A stretch of 64,000 bases of DNA from Erythrobacter sp. (GCF_011765465.1 NZ_CP050265.1:372001-436000), one strand, 5' to 3'; shown: positions 26,952 through 36,115, numbered from the stretch's first letter. Made by a program: numbers and translations. Notes: generated by a model from the letters alone, not told the origin.

Positions 26952-29579
26952 ATGCGCTCCATCCTGTCCGGCATTGCCGGCTCGTATCGATTCACCCTGC
27001 TGGCAGGCGCCGCCGCCTTCGCCGTGACCGCGCCGGGCGTCGCCCACGCCCAGGACCTGCCCGATTCCGACGATGCCGACGAACTCGTGCTCGAGGACGA
27101 CGTGCCGAGCGCGCCGGAATCGAACAACCAGATCATCGTCACCGCCTCCAAGCGCGAGCAGACGCTGCAGGAAGTGCCGATCTCGGTATCGGTCACCAGC
27201 GGCGAGACGCTTGAGCAGGCGCAGATCCGCGACGTGCTTGACCTGCAGACGGTCACGCCTTCGCTGCGGGTGAGCCAGCTGCAGACCTCGTCGGCGACCA
27301 CTTTCATTATCCGCGGCTTCGGCAACGGCGACAACAATTTCGGGATCGAGCCTTCGGTCGGCGTGTTCATCGACGGCGTGTTCCGCTCGCGTTCGGCTGG
27401 CGCGCTGGGCGACCTCAACAACGTGCAGCGCATCGAGGTGCTGAACGGCCCGCAGTCGACCCTGTTCGGCAAGAATGCGAGCGCCGGCGTCATCTCGGTC
27501 GTCACGCGTGAACCGCAATACGAATTCGGCGGCATGGTCGAAGCCGTCTACGGCAATTTCAACCAGGTCTTCCTGCGCGGCGACATCACCGGGCCGATCA
27601 CCGACAACATCGCCTTTTCGCTCGACGGCACCTACCAGCGCCGCGACGGCTTCGGCGAGATCGTCAATCTCAATGAAGAGATCAACAACCGCAACCGCTG
27701 GTCGACCCGCGGCCAGCTGCTGATCGAGCCGAGCCCGGATTTCAAGATCCGCGCGATTGCCGACTATGCCCGGATCGACGAGATCTGCTGCCAGACCGCG
27801 ACGCTCGTCGCCGGCCCGACCGCGCCGGTGATCCAGGCGCTGGGCGGCCAGTTCTCGACCGATTTCTTCGCCTACGAGAATTTCCTCAATGTCGTCCCCG
27901 TGAACGAGAACGACAATTACGGCGGCTCGGTCCAGATGGACTACCAGGCCGGGCCCATTTCGATCACCTCGATCACGGCCTATCGCGAGCTGAAGAACTT
28001 CTTCAACCAGGACATCGACTTCACCAGCGCCGACATCGCGACCGAAACGCGCGACCAGGAAGTGCAGACCTTCACCCAGGAAATCCGCATCGCATCGGAT
28101 TTCGACGGTCCGTTCAACTTCCTGCTCGGTGGGTTCTATTTCGATGAGACGATCGAGCAGATCTCCTCGGTCGAGAACGGCTCCGCCTTCCGCGGCTTCG
28201 GCGACCTGCTCGCGGGCGGTCCGGGCACGCTCAATTTTGTCGAGCAGCAGCTCGGCCTGCCGCAGAACTCGATCCTTTCGACCCCGCTGCTCACCTCGGA
28301 GAACTTCCGGATGGAGAATACCGCGTGGTCGATTTTCGGCACGTTCGACCTTGAACCGGTCGACGGGCTCGTCTTCACGGTCGGCTTCAACTACACCGAC
28401 GACGAGAAGCAATTCGCGCTTTCGCAGCAGAGCTTCGACCCGCTGGCGCAGATCAACCTCGTCGATGCCGTGATCGTCGGCCAGATCGCGCAGGCGACCG
28501 CGACCCCTCCCGGCAATATCGGGCCGGCCGAGATCGCCGCTTTCCAGCAGGCCAACCCGCAGGCTTTCGCCGCGATCGCGGCGGCCGCCACCGACCCGGC
28601 GACCAACCCGCTGCTTCCGCTTGCCGCGTTGCAGTTCCAGCCGCCGTTCCTGTCGGTCCCTAACTCGGTCGAACCCGGGCGCACCAATGACGACGAGCTG
28701 ACCTACCTGCTGCGCGCGAGCTACCAGATCTCGCCCGAGGTCAACGTCTATGCGAGCTATGCGACTGGCTTCAAGGCGAGCTCGGTCAACCTGTCGCGCG
28801 ACAGCCGTCCGGTGCTCGGCGACTACATCCCGGGGCCGGGCCTTTCGACCATTCTCGCCCCGCCGTCGCCGATCCTCAACGCCGGGCTCGCGACGCCGAA
28901 CCTGACGACGGGCTCGCGCTTCGCCGGGCCGGAAGAGGCGGAAGTCTACGAAATCGGGATGAAGGCGCAGTGGGAGGGCTTCGGCTTCAACCTCGCGCTG
29001 TTCGACCAGACGATCGAGGGCTTCCAGAGCTTCGCCTTCACCGGGCTCGGCTTCGCGCTCGCCAATGCGGGTGAGCAGTCGGTCAAGGGCTTTGAATTCG
29101 ACGCCACGATCAACCCGGTCGACGGGCTGGTCCTGACTTTCGCGACGACCTATCTCGATGCGCTCTACGACGACTTCACCGGCAGCCCGCTGGGCGATCT
29201 CACCGGTCAGCGTCCGGGCGGCATCCCCGAATGGGCGATCGCGACTTCGGCGACCTACACCCACGAATTCGACAGCGGGTCGCGCATCATCACCCGCGTC
29301 GACTACAACCACGAGAGCAACCAGGACATCAACAACGGCCTGCCGACCTTCAACGCGCAGCGCGGCAATACGCAGATCTTCCGCCGCGAGGTGAACCTGG
29401 TGAACGCTTCCTCGACGCTTGCGCTCGAGAACGGGCTCGAAATCGGGGTCTTCGCGCGCAACCTGCTCGACGACGAATACATCCTGACCGTGTTCGACGG
29501 CGTCGCGCAGGCCGGGACCGTGTCGGGCTATCCGAGCCCGCCGCGCACCTATGGCGGGGTGGTTCGCTTCCGCTTCTGA
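26952..29579 (+). CDS. TonB-dependent outer-membrane receptor
   Basis: The product is 875 residues: a signal peptide ending near VAHAQ, a short acidic linker, an N-terminal plug with IIVTASKREQTLQEVPISVSV and VFIDGVFRSRSAGALGDLNN, and a 22-strand-type beta barrel ending in VRFRF with the terminal aromatic residue expected for barrel insertion. It should import a substrate across the outer membrane with energy from TonB/ExbBD. The plug subtype is very common in sphingomonads and the substrate (siderophore, sugar, aromatic or other) cannot be told. No cognate transporter or regulator is adjacent. The ATG at 26952 has AGAGAGGAA upstream. A strong terminator follows. Confidence 0.93.
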   Translation: MRSILSGIAGSYRFTLLAGAAAFAVTAPGVAHAQDLPDSDDADELVLEDDVPSAPESNNQIIVTASKREQTLQEVPISVSVTSGETLEQAQIRDVLDLQTVTPSLRVSQLQTSSATTFIIRGFGNGDNNFGIEPSVGVFIDGVFRSRSAGALGDLNNVQRIEVLNGPQSTLFGKNASAGVISVVTREPQYEFGGMVEAVYGNFNQVFLRGDITGPITDNIAFSLDGTYQRRDGFGEIVNLNEEINNRNRWSTRGQLLIEPSPDFKIRAIADYARIDEICCQTATLVAGPTAPVIQALGGQFSTDFFAYENFLNVVPVNENDNYGGSVQMDYQAGPISITSITAYRELKNFFNQDIDFTSADIATETRDQEVQTFTQEIRIASDFDGPFNFLLGGFYFDETIEQISSVENGSAFRGFGDLLAGGPGTLNFVEQQLGLPQNSILSTPLLTSENFRMENTAWSIFGTFDLEPVDGLVFTVGFNYTDDEKQFALSQQSFDPLAQINLVDAVIVGQIAQATATPPGNIGPAEIAAFQQANPQAFAAIAAAATDPATNPLLPLAALQFQPPFLSVPNSVEPGRTNDDELTYLLRASYQISPEVNVYASYATGFKASSVNLSRDSRPVLGDYIPGPGLSTILAPPSPILNAGLATPNLTTGSRFAGPEEAEVYEIGMKAQWEGFGFNLALFDQTIEGFQSFAFTGLGFALANAGEQSVKGFEFDATINPVDGLVLTFATTYLDALYDDFTGSPLGDLTGQRPGGIPEWAIATSATYTHEFDSGSRIITRVDYNHESNQDINNGLPTFNAQRGNTQIFRREVNLVNASSTLALENGLEIGVFARNLLDDEYILTVFDGVAQAGTVSGYPSPPRTYGGVVRFRF

Positions 29580-29602
29580 CCGGCTCTGCCGAGCGAGATG
29601 AG

Positions 29603-29640
29603 GGGGCCCCGCGCGGCGACGCGCGGGGCCCCTTTTCGTT
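29603..29640 (+). terminator. Rho-independent terminator after the TonB receptor gene
   Basis: A perfect 13-bp stem (GGGGCCCCGCGCG at 29603-29615 with its complement at 29620-29632) closes a GCGA tetraloop and runs into TTTTCGTT. It lies 24 bases after the receptor stop codon. Confidence 0.92.
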
Positions 29641-29754
29641 GCGGCATCCGCGCCCCGTGTGCGCAGGGTGCTTGCCATCGGACGGGCATTGTGCAGACTT
29701 CGTGCTGTATCGGGGGCGGCGAAGAGCGTCGCCCGCGGAACAGGGGCGCCTTTC

Positions 29755-30627
29755 ATGATCGATATTCGCCGGGTCTTTTCGACCACTTTCGCCATGCTCC
29801 GGCAGCGCGGCCTTATGCTTGTCGGGATGCTGGTCCTTTTCACCGTGGGGCAGATGATCCTTTCCACCGTGCTGGGCGGAGTTATGGGCGCGTCCATGGC
29901 GGGCGCGATATTCGCAGCCTCCGCGATCGAGGACCCGGCTTCGCTCCTTGGCGTGGGAGGAGGCGCGTTCGTGATCGTCGCGCTGCTATCCTACGTCCTT
30001 TTCCTGCTCGTCACGATCGCCCAGCAGGCGGCCATGACCGCGCTCGCGACCCCGCTGTCGCAGCCCGGTTTCGGGGACGCGCTGGGAGCCGGGTTCAAGT
30101 CGGCGCCGACCCTGCTGGCGACCGCCGTGCTCCTCACGGTTGCTGCGCTGGTCGCAGGCGTGGTCTGGATCGTCCTCGCGGCGATCCTTTCCCTGGCGGG
30201 CGATGCGGGTATCCTCGCCAATGTGCTCGCCGTGCTCATGGTGTTCCCGCTCGCGCTTTATCTCGCCTGCCGTCTCGCGGTGCTGGTGCCGGTCGTCGCG
30301 GTCGATGGCGAGCGCGGCCCGATCCGGGCGATCCGGCGCAGCTGGGCGATCACCGAGGGCAAGGTGCTGGGCATCCTCGTCGTCTTTCTCCTGGCGACGG
30401 TCATCATGATCGTCCTCGGCTTGGTCCCTTTTCTGCTGATCTTCGCCGGGGGAGCGATGGCAGGCAGCGATTCCGCGGTGGCCGGCGGCATCGGCGTCCT
30501 GCTGGGAAGTCTTCTGGTCCTGCCGGTGCTGGCATTGATCGGGATCGCGAGCGCGGCGCTTTCGGCTGCGCTTCACGCCGTTATCGGCGACAGCGCGCAG
30601 CAGGAAATCGAGGAAGCCTTCGCCTGA
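29755..30627 (+). CDS. Multi-pass membrane protein of unknown function
   Basis: The product is 290 residues, with about six transmembrane segments in blocks: MLVGMLVLFTVGQMILSTVL, FVIVALLSYVLFLLVTIAQQ, long stretches around LLATAVLLTVAALVAGVVWIV and NVLAVLMVFPLALYLA, and two C-terminal spans. The segment RLAVLVPVVAVDGERGPIRAIRRSWAITEGK resembles the conserved loop of glycerophosphodiesterase-membrane-domain-like proteins, which have no known function alone. The ATG at 29755 begins the conserved part; an upstream in-frame start at 29659 exists but adds unlikely sequence. It ends five bases before the convergent ABC permease gene. Confidence 0.8.
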   Translation: MIDIRRVFSTTFAMLRQRGLMLVGMLVLFTVGQMILSTVLGGVMGASMAGAIFAASAIEDPASLLGVGGGAFVIVALLSYVLFLLVTIAQQAAMTALATPLSQPGFGDALGAGFKSAPTLLATAVLLTVAALVAGVVWIVLAAILSLAGDAGILANVLAVLMVFPLALYLACRLAVLVPVVAVDGERGPIRAIRRSWAITEGKVLGILVVFLLATVIMIVLGLVPFLLIFAGGAMAGSDSAVAGGIGVLLGSLLVLPVLALIGIASAALSAALHAVIGDSAQQEIEEAFA

Positions 30628-30631
30628 TCGG

Positions 30632-33166
30632 CTAGAGTTCGCGCAGGGCGCGGGCCGGTTTTGCCCGCAGCAACGGCAGCGACCCGCCGAGCGCGAAGGC
30701 GAGGACCATGACGAGGCCGAGCCCCAGCACGCCCAGCACAGCCCCCCAGTCGGGCAGCCAGTCGAATTCGAACAGCTGCGTGATGACCACCCAGCCGAGC
30801 AGGCTGCCTAGCCCCAGCGCGACCAGCGCGAGCGCCGCGGCGATCAGGCCGTATTCTGCGAGCTGCATCATCAGGATCTGCCGCCGGCTCGCTCCCAATA
30901 CGCGCAGCACCACCGTGTCATAAGTGCGCGAGGCGCGCGCCGCCGCGATCGCTCCCATCAGGACGGCGAGCCCTGCCAGCACCGCGACCGCCGCCGCAGC
31001 GAGCGTCGCCAGCCCCACCTGCCGCAGGATCGTGCGCGCCTCGCCCAGCAGCTCGCCGACCTCCACCACCGATGAGGAGGGAAACTGCCGCACCAGCGCG
31101 CGCAGCAGCTCGCCGCGCGCCTCGCGGTCCGCCCCGTCGGGCAAATCGATCGTCGCGGCGAGATTGTGCGGTGCGTCGCTGATCGCGTTGCGGCTGAAGA
31201 CGAGGAGAAAGTTGAACCCCATGCTCTCCCAGTCGATTTCTCGCAGGTTGGCGATGCGGGCCGTGCGCTCCACGCCGAGGATGCCGATGGTGAGGTAGTC
31301 GCCGACCTCGAGATCGAGCGCGCGGGCGAATTCGGCGTCGATCGAGACCAGCGGTTCGCCCTGGTGGAAAGGGCTCCACCACTCGCCCTCGACCACGCGG
31401 TTGCCCTGCGGGATGCTGTCGGAATAGGTCAGCCCGCGTTCGCCGCGCAGGCCCCAAGCGCCCTCGGGCAGTTCCTCGAGTTCTGCGACGCGCACCATGT
31501 CGCCTTCCGGCCCGTAGGCGAGCACCGCGCCGCGCAGGGTGGGGACGGTGCGGATTCCGGCATCGGGAAAGCGCTCCTGCACGAGGTCGAAGAAGCGGGC
31601 CTCTTTCGCCGGCGGCACGTCGAGCACGAAATAGTCCGGCGCCTCGCGCGGCACGCGGCTGTCGATATTGCCCTCGATCGCGCTCTGGATCGCGGCGAGT
31701 AGCACGAAAGCGGCAAGCCCGAAGCCGAGCGCCGTGACCAGCGCTCCGGTCGGCGCTCCGGGGCGGTGGATATTGGCGAGCGCGCTTCTGAGGATCGGGT
31801 TGGCGGGGCGCGGCAGGCGGCGCGCGACGGCGGCGATCAGCCAGCCCAGCCCGGCAAGCAGCGCCAGCGCCACGCCGGCCCCGGCCAGGAACCCGCCCGA
31901 AAGCAGCGGCTCGGCGGTCGTGAGCAGGGCGAGCGCGCAGATCGCCGCAAGCCCCGCCGCCGTGACCGCGAGCGCCCGCCGGTCGCGCGAAAGCGGCACG
32001 ATGCGCGAGCGCATCAGCGCCATCGCCGGGAAACTGCGCGCCCTCAGCAGCGGCGCGGCGGCGAAGGCAAAGGCGACCAGCATCCCGTAGGAGCCCGCCA
32101 GCAGCAGCGGCGCGGGCTCGATGATGAAGCCGCTTTCGACCGGCAGCAGCCCCTCGAGCGCGCGGGCGAGCAGGGGCGTTACCAGCACGCCGACCGCCAG
32201 CCCGGCAAGGCTCCCCACCAGCGCCGCGACCGCGACCTGCAGCGCATAGATCCGCACGATGTCGCGCGAGGATGCGCCGAGCACCTTGAGCGTGGCGATG
32301 CTGGTGCGGCGCTGGTCGAGATAGGAGGAAACCCCGCCCGCGATCCCGATCCCGGCGATCACCAGCGCGGCAAGGCCGACGAGCGTCAGGAAATCGCTCA
32401 TCTGCGCCACGAAGCGGTCCGCGCCGGGCGAGGCGCGGTCGCGTGTGCGGAAATCGAATCCGGCATTGGGAAAGGCCGCTGTCAGTTCCTCTTCGACCGC
32501 TTCCGGATCGCGGCTCTCGTCGGCGAAGGCGAGCCGGTACTTGCTCTGGTAAAGCGCGCCCGGTTGCAGCAGCCCTGCACGGCGCGGAACGTCCTCGGCC
32601 ACGATCACCGTCGGGCCGAGCTGGAAGCCTTCGGAGAGCCGGTCGGGCTCATCCTCGATCACGCCCGCCGCGGTCAGGCCGGCCGTCCCGATGGTGAAGC
32701 TGTCGCCCACCGCGATGTCGAGCCGGTCCATCGCACCCTGCGCGAGCCATGCCTCGTCGCCTGTCGGCGCGCCCGTCTCGCGCCCGTCGGCCAGCGTCAG
32801 CGTGCCGTAGAGCGGCCAGCGCTCGTCCACGGCCTTCAGTTCGACTGGCGCGGCATTCTCGCCCGCACTCGCCATGGCCTGCAGGCGCGTCCCGCCCGAG
32901 ATCGTGCCGTATTCCGACAGCGCCGCCTTTTCCTCTTCGGAGAGGTCGCGCTGCCACACCTCGACCTCGAGATCGCCGCCCAGGAGTTCCTGCCCGCTCG
33001 ATGCGAGTTCACGCTCGATCGCAGCGGTCAGGGTTCCGATGGCGGCCAGCGCGGCGGTGCCGAGGAAAATGCATACGAGCAGCAGGCGCAGCCCCTTGAA
33101 ACGGGCATTGAGATCGCGCCGGGCGATCCGCCACGCCGCACCCCAGCCGAGCCCCGCCTCGCTCAC
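30632..33166 (-). CDS. FtsX-type ABC transporter permease (YbbP-like)
   Basis: The product is 844 residues. The first transmembrane segment is near residues 28-50, followed by a large periplasmic region. Two FtsX-type blocks of three or four spans are visible, one in the middle (starting near LTLVGLAALVIAGIGIAGGVSSYLDQRR) and one at the C-terminus (VGLATLAAAAVAVLAGLAVLMGAI), with two further spans between. YbbP-like permeases pair with a YbbA-like ATPase and are thought to handle lipids or hydrophobic molecules in the envelope; the cargo is unknown. The GTG start overlaps the ATPase stop as GTGA, so the two subunits are made together. Confidence 0.92.
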   Translation of the reverse strand: MSEAGLGWGAAWRIARRDLNARFKGLRLLLVCIFLGTAALAAIGTLTAAIERELASSGQELLGGDLEVEVWQRDLSEEEKAALSEYGTISGGTRLQAMASAGENAAPVELKAVDERWPLYGTLTLADGRETGAPTGDEAWLAQGAMDRLDIAVGDSFTIGTAGLTAAGVIEDEPDRLSEGFQLGPTVIVAEDVPRRAGLLQPGALYQSKYRLAFADESRDPEAVEEELTAAFPNAGFDFRTRDRASPGADRFVAQMSDFLTLVGLAALVIAGIGIAGGVSSYLDQRRTSIATLKVLGASSRDIVRIYALQVAVAALVGSLAGLAVGVLVTPLLARALEGLLPVESGFIIEPAPLLLAGSYGMLVAFAFAAAPLLRARSFPAMALMRSRIVPLSRDRRALAVTAAGLAAICALALLTTAEPLLSGGFLAGAGVALALLAGLGWLIAAVARRLPRPANPILRSALANIHRPGAPTGALVTALGFGLAAFVLLAAIQSAIEGNIDSRVPREAPDYFVLDVPPAKEARFFDLVQERFPDAGIRTVPTLRGAVLAYGPEGDMVRVAELEELPEGAWGLRGERGLTYSDSIPQGNRVVEGEWWSPFHQGEPLVSIDAEFARALDLEVGDYLTIGILGVERTARIANLREIDWESMGFNFLLVFSRNAISDAPHNLAATIDLPDGADREARGELLRALVRQFPSSSVVEVGELLGEARTILRQVGLATLAAAAVAVLAGLAVLMGAIAAARASRTYDTVVLRVLGASRRQILMMQLAEYGLIAAALALVALGLGSLLGWVVITQLFEFDWLPDWGAVLGVLGLGLVMVLAFALGGSLPLLRAKPARALREL

Positions 33167-33873
33167 GCGGCCTCGCCCTTGGCGGCGGTCTTCGTGTCGG
33201 AGACGATCACCCCGTCGGCCATGGTCAGCACCCGCTCACAGCGCTTCGCCAGCGCCTCGTCATGGGTGATGATGAGCAGCGTCGCCCCGGTTTCCGCGCG
33301 GCGGGCGAAGAGGAGGTCGACGATTTCCTCACCCGTCGCGACGTCGAGATTCCCGGTCGGCTCGTCGGCGAAGATCAGTTCGGGGCGAGGCGCGATGGCG
33401 CGGGCGATGGCGACGCGCTGCTGCTCGCCGCCCGAAAGCTGGGTCGGGTAATGGCCGGTCCGGTGGCCGAGCCCGACCGCCTCGAGTTCGGCCACGGCGC
33501 GCTTGCGCGCGTCGTCGGCGCCGGCGAGTTCCATCGGGGTGGCGACGTTCTCGGCGGCGGTCATGGTCGGCAGGAGGTGGAATGCCTGCAGCACGATCCC
33601 GATCCGCCCCCGCCGCGCGGCGGCAAGGCCGTCCTCGTCGAGCTTGGTGAAATCCGCCCCCGCCACCGTCAGGCTCCCGCCGCTTGCGCGTTCGAGGCCC
33701 GACAGGACGGCCATCAGCGAGCTCTTCCCCGAACCCGACGGGCCGAGCAGCGCGACCACCTCGCCGCGCGCGATGTCGAGATCGATGCCGCGCAGGATCT
33801 CGACCGGCTTGCGGTCGGAACCGAGGGTCAGGGTGAGATTGCGGGCGGTGAGGGCGAGGGAAGGGCTTGTCAC
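33163..33873 (-). CDS. ABC transporter ATP-binding protein (YbbA/LolD type)
   Basis: The product is about 236 residues with a complete ATPase core: Walker A GPSGSGKS (about 45-52), Q-loop in VLQAFHLLP, signature LSGGEQQRVAIARA, Walker B LIFADEPTGNLD and the switch histidine in IITHDEAL. The family is that of MacB/LolD/YbbA ATPases that serve FtsX-type permeases. I chose GTG at 33873 (VTSPSLALTARN), as family sequence begins there. Another GTG at 33906 would add eleven residues. It overlaps the permease gene by four bases and is divergent from the GDSL lipoprotein gene. Confidence 0.92.
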   Translation of the reverse strand: MTSPSLALTARNLTLTLGSDRKPVEILRGIDLDIARGEVVALLGPSGSGKSSLMAVLSGLERASGGSLTVAGADFTKLDEDGLAAARRGRIGIVLQAFHLLPTMTAAENVATPMELAGADDARKRAVAELEAVGLGHRTGHYPTQLSGGEQQRVAIARAIAPRPELIFADEPTGNLDVATGEEIVDLLFARRAETGATLLIITHDEALAKRCERVLTMADGVIVSDTKTAAKGEAA

Positions 33874-33929
33874 GCGGGCTCGATGGCATAGGTGGGAGGG
33901 GCACACAAGATACGCGAGGAAGAGCGGAA

Positions 33930-34670
33930 ATGATGCTTCGGGGCGGAATTTCGAGGATTGCGGGCGCTAGCCTGCTGGCGCTTGCCCTTGCGGCGTGCGG
34001 CGGGGAGGCGGCCGAGGACACGGCGGTCCCGCCCGCCTCCGGCGCCGCGCGCACGCCCGGTGCCGAGGCCCCGCCGCCGATCCCCGTCATGGGGCCGGAA
34101 CGCCGCATCCTCGCCTTCGGAGACAGCCTCTTTGCGGGCTACGGGCTCGATGAAGGCGAAAGCTATCCCGCCCGGCTCGAAATGGCCTTGCGCGCGAAGG
34201 GCGTGAACGCGCGGATCGCCAATGCGGGCGTTTCGGGAGACACGACCGCCGCCGGACGCCAGCGGCTCGCCTTCACGCTCGACGCGCAGGAGGAGAAGCC
34301 CGACCTGTTCATTCTCGAACTCGGCGGCAATGATATGCTGCGCGGTCTCTCGCCGGCGGAGACGCGGGCCAATCTCGCCGCGATGCTCGAAGAATTGAAG
34401 GCGCGCGATATTCCCGTCCTGCTAATGGGGATGCGCGCGCCGCCCAATTACGGACCCGAATACCAGCGCGATTTCGATGCGATCTATGCCGACCTCGCGC
34501 AGGAATACGGCGCGCAGCTGGTGCCGTTCTGGCTCGAATCGATTTACGAGAATCCCAATCTCTTCCAGGCCGACCGCATCCATCCGACCGAGGAGGGGAT
34601 CGAGCAACTGGTCGAGGCGACGCTGGCCGATGTGCGCGAGGCGCTGCCCGAAGAGGAAAACGAGGGCTAA
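33930..34670 (+). CDS. GDSL-type lipoprotein esterase (TesA-like arylesterase)
   Basis: The product is 246 residues with a lipoprotein signal and lipobox LAAC at about residue 20-23, then a Pro/Ala-rich linker and an SGNH hydrolase domain. Block I is FGDSLFAGYG with the catalytic serine, block III is GGNDMLRG with the oxyanion asparagine, and block V is DRIHPTEEG with aspartate and histidine. TesA-like enzymes cleave acyl thioesters and aryl esters in the periplasm. The usual genomic partner is the divergent YbbA/YbbP exporter, exactly as found here, though why they travel together is not known. The stop overlaps the convergent recF stop by three bases. Confidence 0.92.
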   Translation: MMLRGGISRIAGASLLALALAACGGEAAEDTAVPPASGAARTPGAEAPPPIPVMGPERRILAFGDSLFAGYGLDEGESYPARLEMALRAKGVNARIANAGVSGDTTAAGRQRLAFTLDAQEEKPDLFILELGGNDMLRGLSPAETRANLAAMLEELKARDIPVLLMGMRAPPNYGPEYQRDFDAIYADLAQEYGAQLVPFWLESIYENPNLFQADRIHPTEEGIEQLVEATLADVREALPEEENEG

Positions 34671-35767
34671 AGCGCTTCCACCGCGCCGCCCGCGACCTTC
34701 CAGACCGCCGCCTCGCTGGCGATCTCGCTGAATGGGGCAAGTTCGGTTCCCGTCATCCAGACCTGTGCGCGTCCTGCGGCGAGCCGCCGGAACAACTCTG
34801 CACGGCGAACCGGGTCGAGGTGGGCGGCAACCTCGTCGAGCAGCAGGACGCTCGGCCGGCCCGATGCGGCGAGCGTGCCGTGGGCGAGGGTGATCGCGAT
34901 CAGCATCGCCTTCTGCTCGCCGGTCGAACACGTCGCTGCGGGCTGGCCCGCCGAGCCGTCGGCGCGCATCATCGCCACGTCCAGTTCGTCGCGGTGCGGG
35001 CCCGTCAGCGCGCGCCCGGCGGCGCGGTCGCGCGGGCGCTCGCGGGCCAGGCTCTCCGCGAGCTCATCGCGCGAGGTCGGGCCGCCGGGGCGATAGGTGA
35101 GGATCGGCCGGGCGAAGGGTTCCGGGGGAAGGGCGGACAGCTCCTCTGACAAGAGCTCCACCAGCCGCGCGCGCGTCGCGACGACCTGCGCGCCGGCTTC
35201 GGCCAATTGCGCCTCGACCGCATCGAGCCAGCGCGGCTCGCGCCCTTCCTCAAGGAGGCGGTTGCGTTCGCGCAGCGCGCTCTCGAGCTGGTTCACCGCC
35301 CTTGCATGGGCGGGTTCGATCGCGAGCGCCATGCGGTCGACGAAGCGTCGCCGCGCGCCCGCGCTGTCGGTGAACAGGCCGTCCATCGCCGGGGTGAGCC
35401 AGCTTACCGCGTGCCATTCGGACAGCGCCGAGGCGCTCGTCTCGGCCCCGTTGATCCGCACCAGCCGGCGGTTGGGGCGCGCGTCCTCGGTGTAGGTGCC
35501 GAGACGCGCCGATACCTGCCCCTGCTCGACGAGGCTCGCGCCGATGGCGAAGGGGCGGGGCGCATCGGCGGGCTTCTCGCGCCGGGCGAGTTCGGACAGG
35601 GGCGCGCGCCTGAGGCCACGGCCGGGGGCGAACAGCGAGATCGCCTCGAGCACGTTCGTCTTGCCCGCCCCGTTGGCGCCCACCAGCAGGTTGAAATGCG
35701 CGGTTTCGCCGAGCTCGCTGAGGGCGTGGTTGCGGAACTGCTGGAGGGTGATTTTCGCGAGCGGCAT
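34667..35767 (-). CDS. recF: DNA replication and repair protein RecF
   Basis: RecF helps load RecA at gaps in single-stranded DNA together with RecO and RecR. The product is 366 residues. Walker A is GANGAGKT (30-37), the signature-like segment is CSTGEQKAMLIAITLA, and Walker B is VLLLDEVAAHLDP. The start (MPLAKITLQQFRNH) is the family beginning. It is not next to dnaA, dnaN or gyrB, unlike in many bacteria. Its start lies at the left border of the 237-base regulatory region of the small-membrane-protein operon. Confidence 0.95.
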   Translation of the reverse strand: MPLAKITLQQFRNHALSELGETAHFNLLVGANGAGKTNVLEAISLFAPGRGLRRAPLSELARREKPADAPRPFAIGASLVEQGQVSARLGTYTEDARPNRRLVRINGAETSASALSEWHAVSWLTPAMDGLFTDSAGARRRFVDRMALAIEPAHARAVNQLESALRERNRLLEEGREPRWLDAVEAQLAEAGAQVVATRARLVELLSEELSALPPEPFARPILTYRPGGPTSRDELAESLARERPRDRAAGRALTGPHRDELDVAMMRADGSAGQPAATCSTGEQKAMLIAITLAHGTLAASGRPSVLLLDEVAAHLDPVRRAELFRRLAAGRAQVWMTGTELAPFSEIASEAAVWKVAGGAVEAL

Positions 35768-35841
35768 GGGTGTTACGCGGCGCTTAGCATGGCCCTCGCC
35801 AAAGGCCATAGTGATCGGCGCGGCAAGGCGATCCCAAGAGG

Positions 35842-35856
35842 TGGGAAAATTTCCCA
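35842..35856. promoter_or_regulatory. Palindrome TGGGAAAATTTCCCA, candidate activator site
   Basis: A perfect 7-bp inverted repeat around a central A. Its centre lies about 109 bases before the predicted start of the sigma-54 transcript, the usual distance for enhancer-binding activators. Its role is inferred from position only. Confidence 0.4.
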
Positions 35857-35896
35857 ACCTTTCGTTTAGCTGAACGGGGCTTTCAGGGAGCCGGGG

Positions 35897-35918
35897 GCGG
35901 AAAGTCCCGGATTTCCGC
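35897..35918. promoter_or_regulatory. Inverted repeat GCGGAAA-N8-TTTCCGC, candidate regulator site
   Basis: Perfect 7-bp arms at 35897-35903 and 35912-35918 separated by eight bases. It shares GGAAA/TTTCC with the palindrome 55 bases upstream, so both may be sites for one regulator. It ends 14 bases before the sigma-54 promoter core. Confidence 0.4.
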
Positions 35919-35930
35919 CATTCTCCGAGT

Positions 35931-35947
35931 TTGGCACACCTCCTGCA
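35931..35947 (+). promoter_or_regulatory. Sigma-54 promoter, TTGGCACACCTCCTGCA
   Basis: The match has the obligatory GG (35933-35934) and GC (35945-35946) with ten bases between, within TTGGCAC and CTGCA, close to the consensus TTGGCAC-N5-TTGCA. Transcription would start near 35958, about 47 bases before the first small gene. Sigma-54 promoters drive psp operons in enterobacteria through the activator PspF, and a pspC gene ends this operon, which supports the call. No activator gene lies in the window. Confidence 0.75.
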
Positions 35948-36004
35948 GAGTATCGGATGTCCCAAGCGGGACGAACCGAAACAACCCAAACAGGAGACCA
36001 GACC

Positions 36005-36115
36005 ATGTTCGCCGATACTTATGACCGCTTCGCCGCCGCCGCCTTCTCGATTTTCGCGACGGCCGCCTTCCTCGCTTACGCGATCGTGCCCGCCAGCCCC
36101 TCGCTGATGGCCTGA
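36005..36115 (+). CDS. Small membrane protein 1 with AIVPASP motif
   Basis: A 36-residue product with one transmembrane helix (about residues 10-28), a polar N-terminus (MFADTYDRF) and the C-terminal motif YAIVPASP. AGGAGA lies seven bases before the ATG. It is the first gene behind the sigma-54 promoter and the first of three tandem small genes with the same motif. A 33-base stretch is nearly identical (31 of 33) to the second copy, showing duplication. I know no described family with this motif. PspC downstream suggests an envelope-stress function, an inference from context. Confidence 0.7.
   Translation: MFADTYDRFAAAAFSIFATAAFLAYAIVPASPSLMA
36068..36100 (+). repeat. 33-base direct repeat, copy 1 (copy 2 at 36222-36254)
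   Basis: The two stretches encode FLAYAIVPASP in both small genes and differ at two of 33 positions, both third-codon or silent changes (GTG/GTC and CCC/CCG). This points to tandem duplication with selection on the protein. Confidence 0.8.

Noticed and set aside
26871..29897. 1008-codon minus-strand frame across the TonB receptor
   Set aside because: No family motifs and extreme Arg/Asp/Val bias, antisense to a complete receptor gene with its own signal peptide and terminator.
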